Assembly (NCBI GenBank): GCA_002367375.1
Contig: DFBR01000228.1
Span: forward strand, 4,530-11,582
Length of the DNA: 7,053 bases
Reading direction: 5' to 3'
Origin: Erythrobacter sp. UBA3075
GTDB taxonomy: Bacteria > Pseudomonadota > Alphaproteobacteria > Sphingomonadales > Sphingomonadaceae
In this document: piece by piece, positions 6,182 to 7,053 of the stretch
How positions within the stretch are numbered: position 1 is the first letter of the stretch
Layout of the letters: each line of letters opens with the position of its first letter
Made by a program: the position numbers and the translations under genes
The notes under the pieces: generated by a model
Databases searched by the model: none
What the model was told of the DNA's origin: nothing
What the model saw: the letters and a program-made list of their open reading frames with translations, nothing else

Positions 6182-6210
6182 TTGACCCCCCGCCGCGCTC
6201 TCCCTATATG
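6182..6210 (+). promoter_or_regulatory. Predicted rpoB promoter, housekeeping sigma type
   Basis: TTGACC and TATATG are separated by exactly 17 bases. The only plus-strand gene downstream is rpoB, so this is the likely rpoBC promoter. The start would be near 6217, leaving an untranslated leader of about 229 bases. This promoter would make rpoB transcription independent of rplJL, which lies on the other strand. Confidence 0.6.
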
Positions 6211-6445
6211 CCCTCCCTAGCCGAAGAGCTTCGAGCAAGGTGTGCCTTACGCGGGGGCATGACCCAGGAAGGAAGTTTCGGCGTTCCGTGAGACGATATT
6301 GATTAGGCTGCGAGGGCGGTTTCCCACGGGATTCGCCTCAATCGCGGCCTTTTGCGCGTCTCACATACTCCCGCCCGACACATATTCCTGATGCCGGCGC
6401 GAATCGCGTCGGTGCGACACGCGAAGAAGAGGCATCGGCCCTATT

Positions 6446-7053
6446 ATGGCGACGAAAGCGAAAGCTCCCGAGCAGACCGGCAGCAAGTCCAAGCGCATCC
6501 GCAAGATTTTTGGTGACATCCACGAAGCCGTGCAGATGCCCAATCTGATTGAGGTTCAGCGCGAAAGCTATGAGCAGTTCCTGCGCTCGGACCCCAGCAT
6601 CGACTATGTCTCCGGCCTCGAAAAGACGCTCCGCAGCGTCTTCCCGATCCGCGATTTTGCCGGGACCGCCGAACTCGATTTCGTGAATTACGAGCTTGAG
6701 CCGCCGAAATATGACACCACCGAATGCCGCCAGCGCGGCATTACCTATGCCGCTCCGATGAAGGTGACGCTGCGCCTCATCGTGTTCGAAGTGGATCAGG
6801 AAACTGAAACCCGCTCCGTGCTCGATATCAAGGAGCAGGACGTTTACATGGGCGACATGCCCCTGATGACGGGCAACGGCACTTTCATCATCAACGGCAC
6901 GGAACGTGTGATCGTGTCGCAAATGCACCGTTCGCCCGGTGTGTTGTTTGATCATGACCGTGGCAAAACCCACTCCAGCGGCAAATTCCTGTTTGCTGCG
7001 CGCGTCATTCCTTACCGTGGTTCGTGGCTCGATTTCGAATTCGATGCCAAGGA
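6446..7053 (+). CDS. rpoB: RNA polymerase beta subunit, N-terminal 202 residues, truncated by window edge
   Basis: This is the catalytic beta subunit of RNA polymerase. It begins [10 protein letters not shown], then [22 protein letters not shown] (residues 17-38), the conserved opening of proteobacterial Rpo[23 protein letters not shown] (87-106) and [24 protein letters not shown] (143-166) follow, then [15 protein letters not shown]. These cover the start of the protrusion and lobe. The remaining 1,100 or more residues, including the rifampicin region and catalytic domains, lie beyond the right edge. The start ATG has only a distant purine run (AAGAAGAGG, 6424-6432) 13 bases upstream, so initiation may depend on leader structure. 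Confidence 0.98.
   Translation, partial: MATKAKAPEQTGSKSKRIRKIFGDIHEAVQMPNLIEVQRESYEQFLRSDPSIDYVSGLEKTLRSVFPIRDFAGTAELDFVNYELEPPKYDTTECRQRGITYAAPMKVTLRLIVFEVDQETETRSVLDIKEQDVYMGDMPLMTGNGTFIINGTERVIVSQMHRSPGVLFDHDRGKTHSSGKFLFAARVIPYRGSWLDFEFDAK

Larger units (their letters stand above)
5969..6445. other. Divergent intergenic control region between the DUF2975 operon and rpoB
   Basis: These 477 bases contain no convincing gene. The left part (5983-6054) is AT-rich and holds the minus-strand promoter and three operator palindromes. At 6094-6117 there is a spaced inverted repeat GTGACA-N12-TGTCAC of unknown role. The right part holds a good plus-strand promoter (6182-6210) and a leader of about 230 bases for rpoB. 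Four GANTC sites lie here, at 6012, 6017, 6330 and 6401. Confidence 0.7.

Noticed and set aside
6094..6291. 65-codon plus-strand frame starting with GTG in the rpoB upstream region
   Set aside because: It spans the predicted rpoB promoter, has no protein-like composition and does not fit the codon bias. The GG-rich run before it is not convincing as a ribosome binding site.
6338..6973. 211-codon minus-strand frame opposite the start of rpoB
   Set aside because: It is antisense to highly conserved RpoB codons, with no recognisable domain or ribosome binding site.

Overview
The window looks like chromosomal core-genome DNA from an alphaproteobacterium, most likely a sphingomonad or Erythrobacter relative. 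That placement is inferred from the character of the GroEL, L10, L7/L12 and RpoB proteins, the GC-rich codon use and the pattern of GANTC (CcrM-type) sites. It was not tested by any search. No rRNA, tRNA, CRISPR array, insertion sequence or prophage was seen.

From left to right: (1) A heat-shock operon on the minus strand, groES then groEL (groEL runs off the left edge). It is preceded by a near-perfect CIRCE inverted repeat and a promoter with sigma-32-like features. (2) A complete MATE-family efflux transporter on the minus strand, followed by a weak terminator-like hairpin just before the groESL promoter. (3) A 263-bp gap holding what may be a decayed coding fragment, then a small unrecognised lipoprotein gene on the minus strand. 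(4) rplJ-rplL on the minus strand, with an L10-leader-like hairpin upstream and two tandem hairpins downstream, one of them a good intrinsic terminator. (5) A compact minus-strand operon of a 43-codon membrane or exported peptide, a DUF2975 membrane protein and an Xre-type HTH regulator. The last two genes overlap by one base. (6) A 477-bp divergent control region, then the start of rpoB on the plus strand, running off the right edge.

Two points stand out. First, rplJL and rpoB, normally collinear neighbours, point away from each other and have the DUF2975/HTH operon between them. Second, that operon's promoter carries three copies of a 17-bp palindrome of the form TTATTG-N5-CAATAA. One covers the -35, one covers the -10 and start, and one lies just upstream, which is what an autorepressed system would show. 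The spacer of the same promoter holds two abutting GANTC sites. By a manual scan, all seven GANTC sites in the window lie in intergenic control regions and none in the roughly 5.5 kb of coding sequence. This suggests selection on DNA-methylation sites and possible cell-cycle input to groESL, rplJL, rpoB and the DUF2975 operon.
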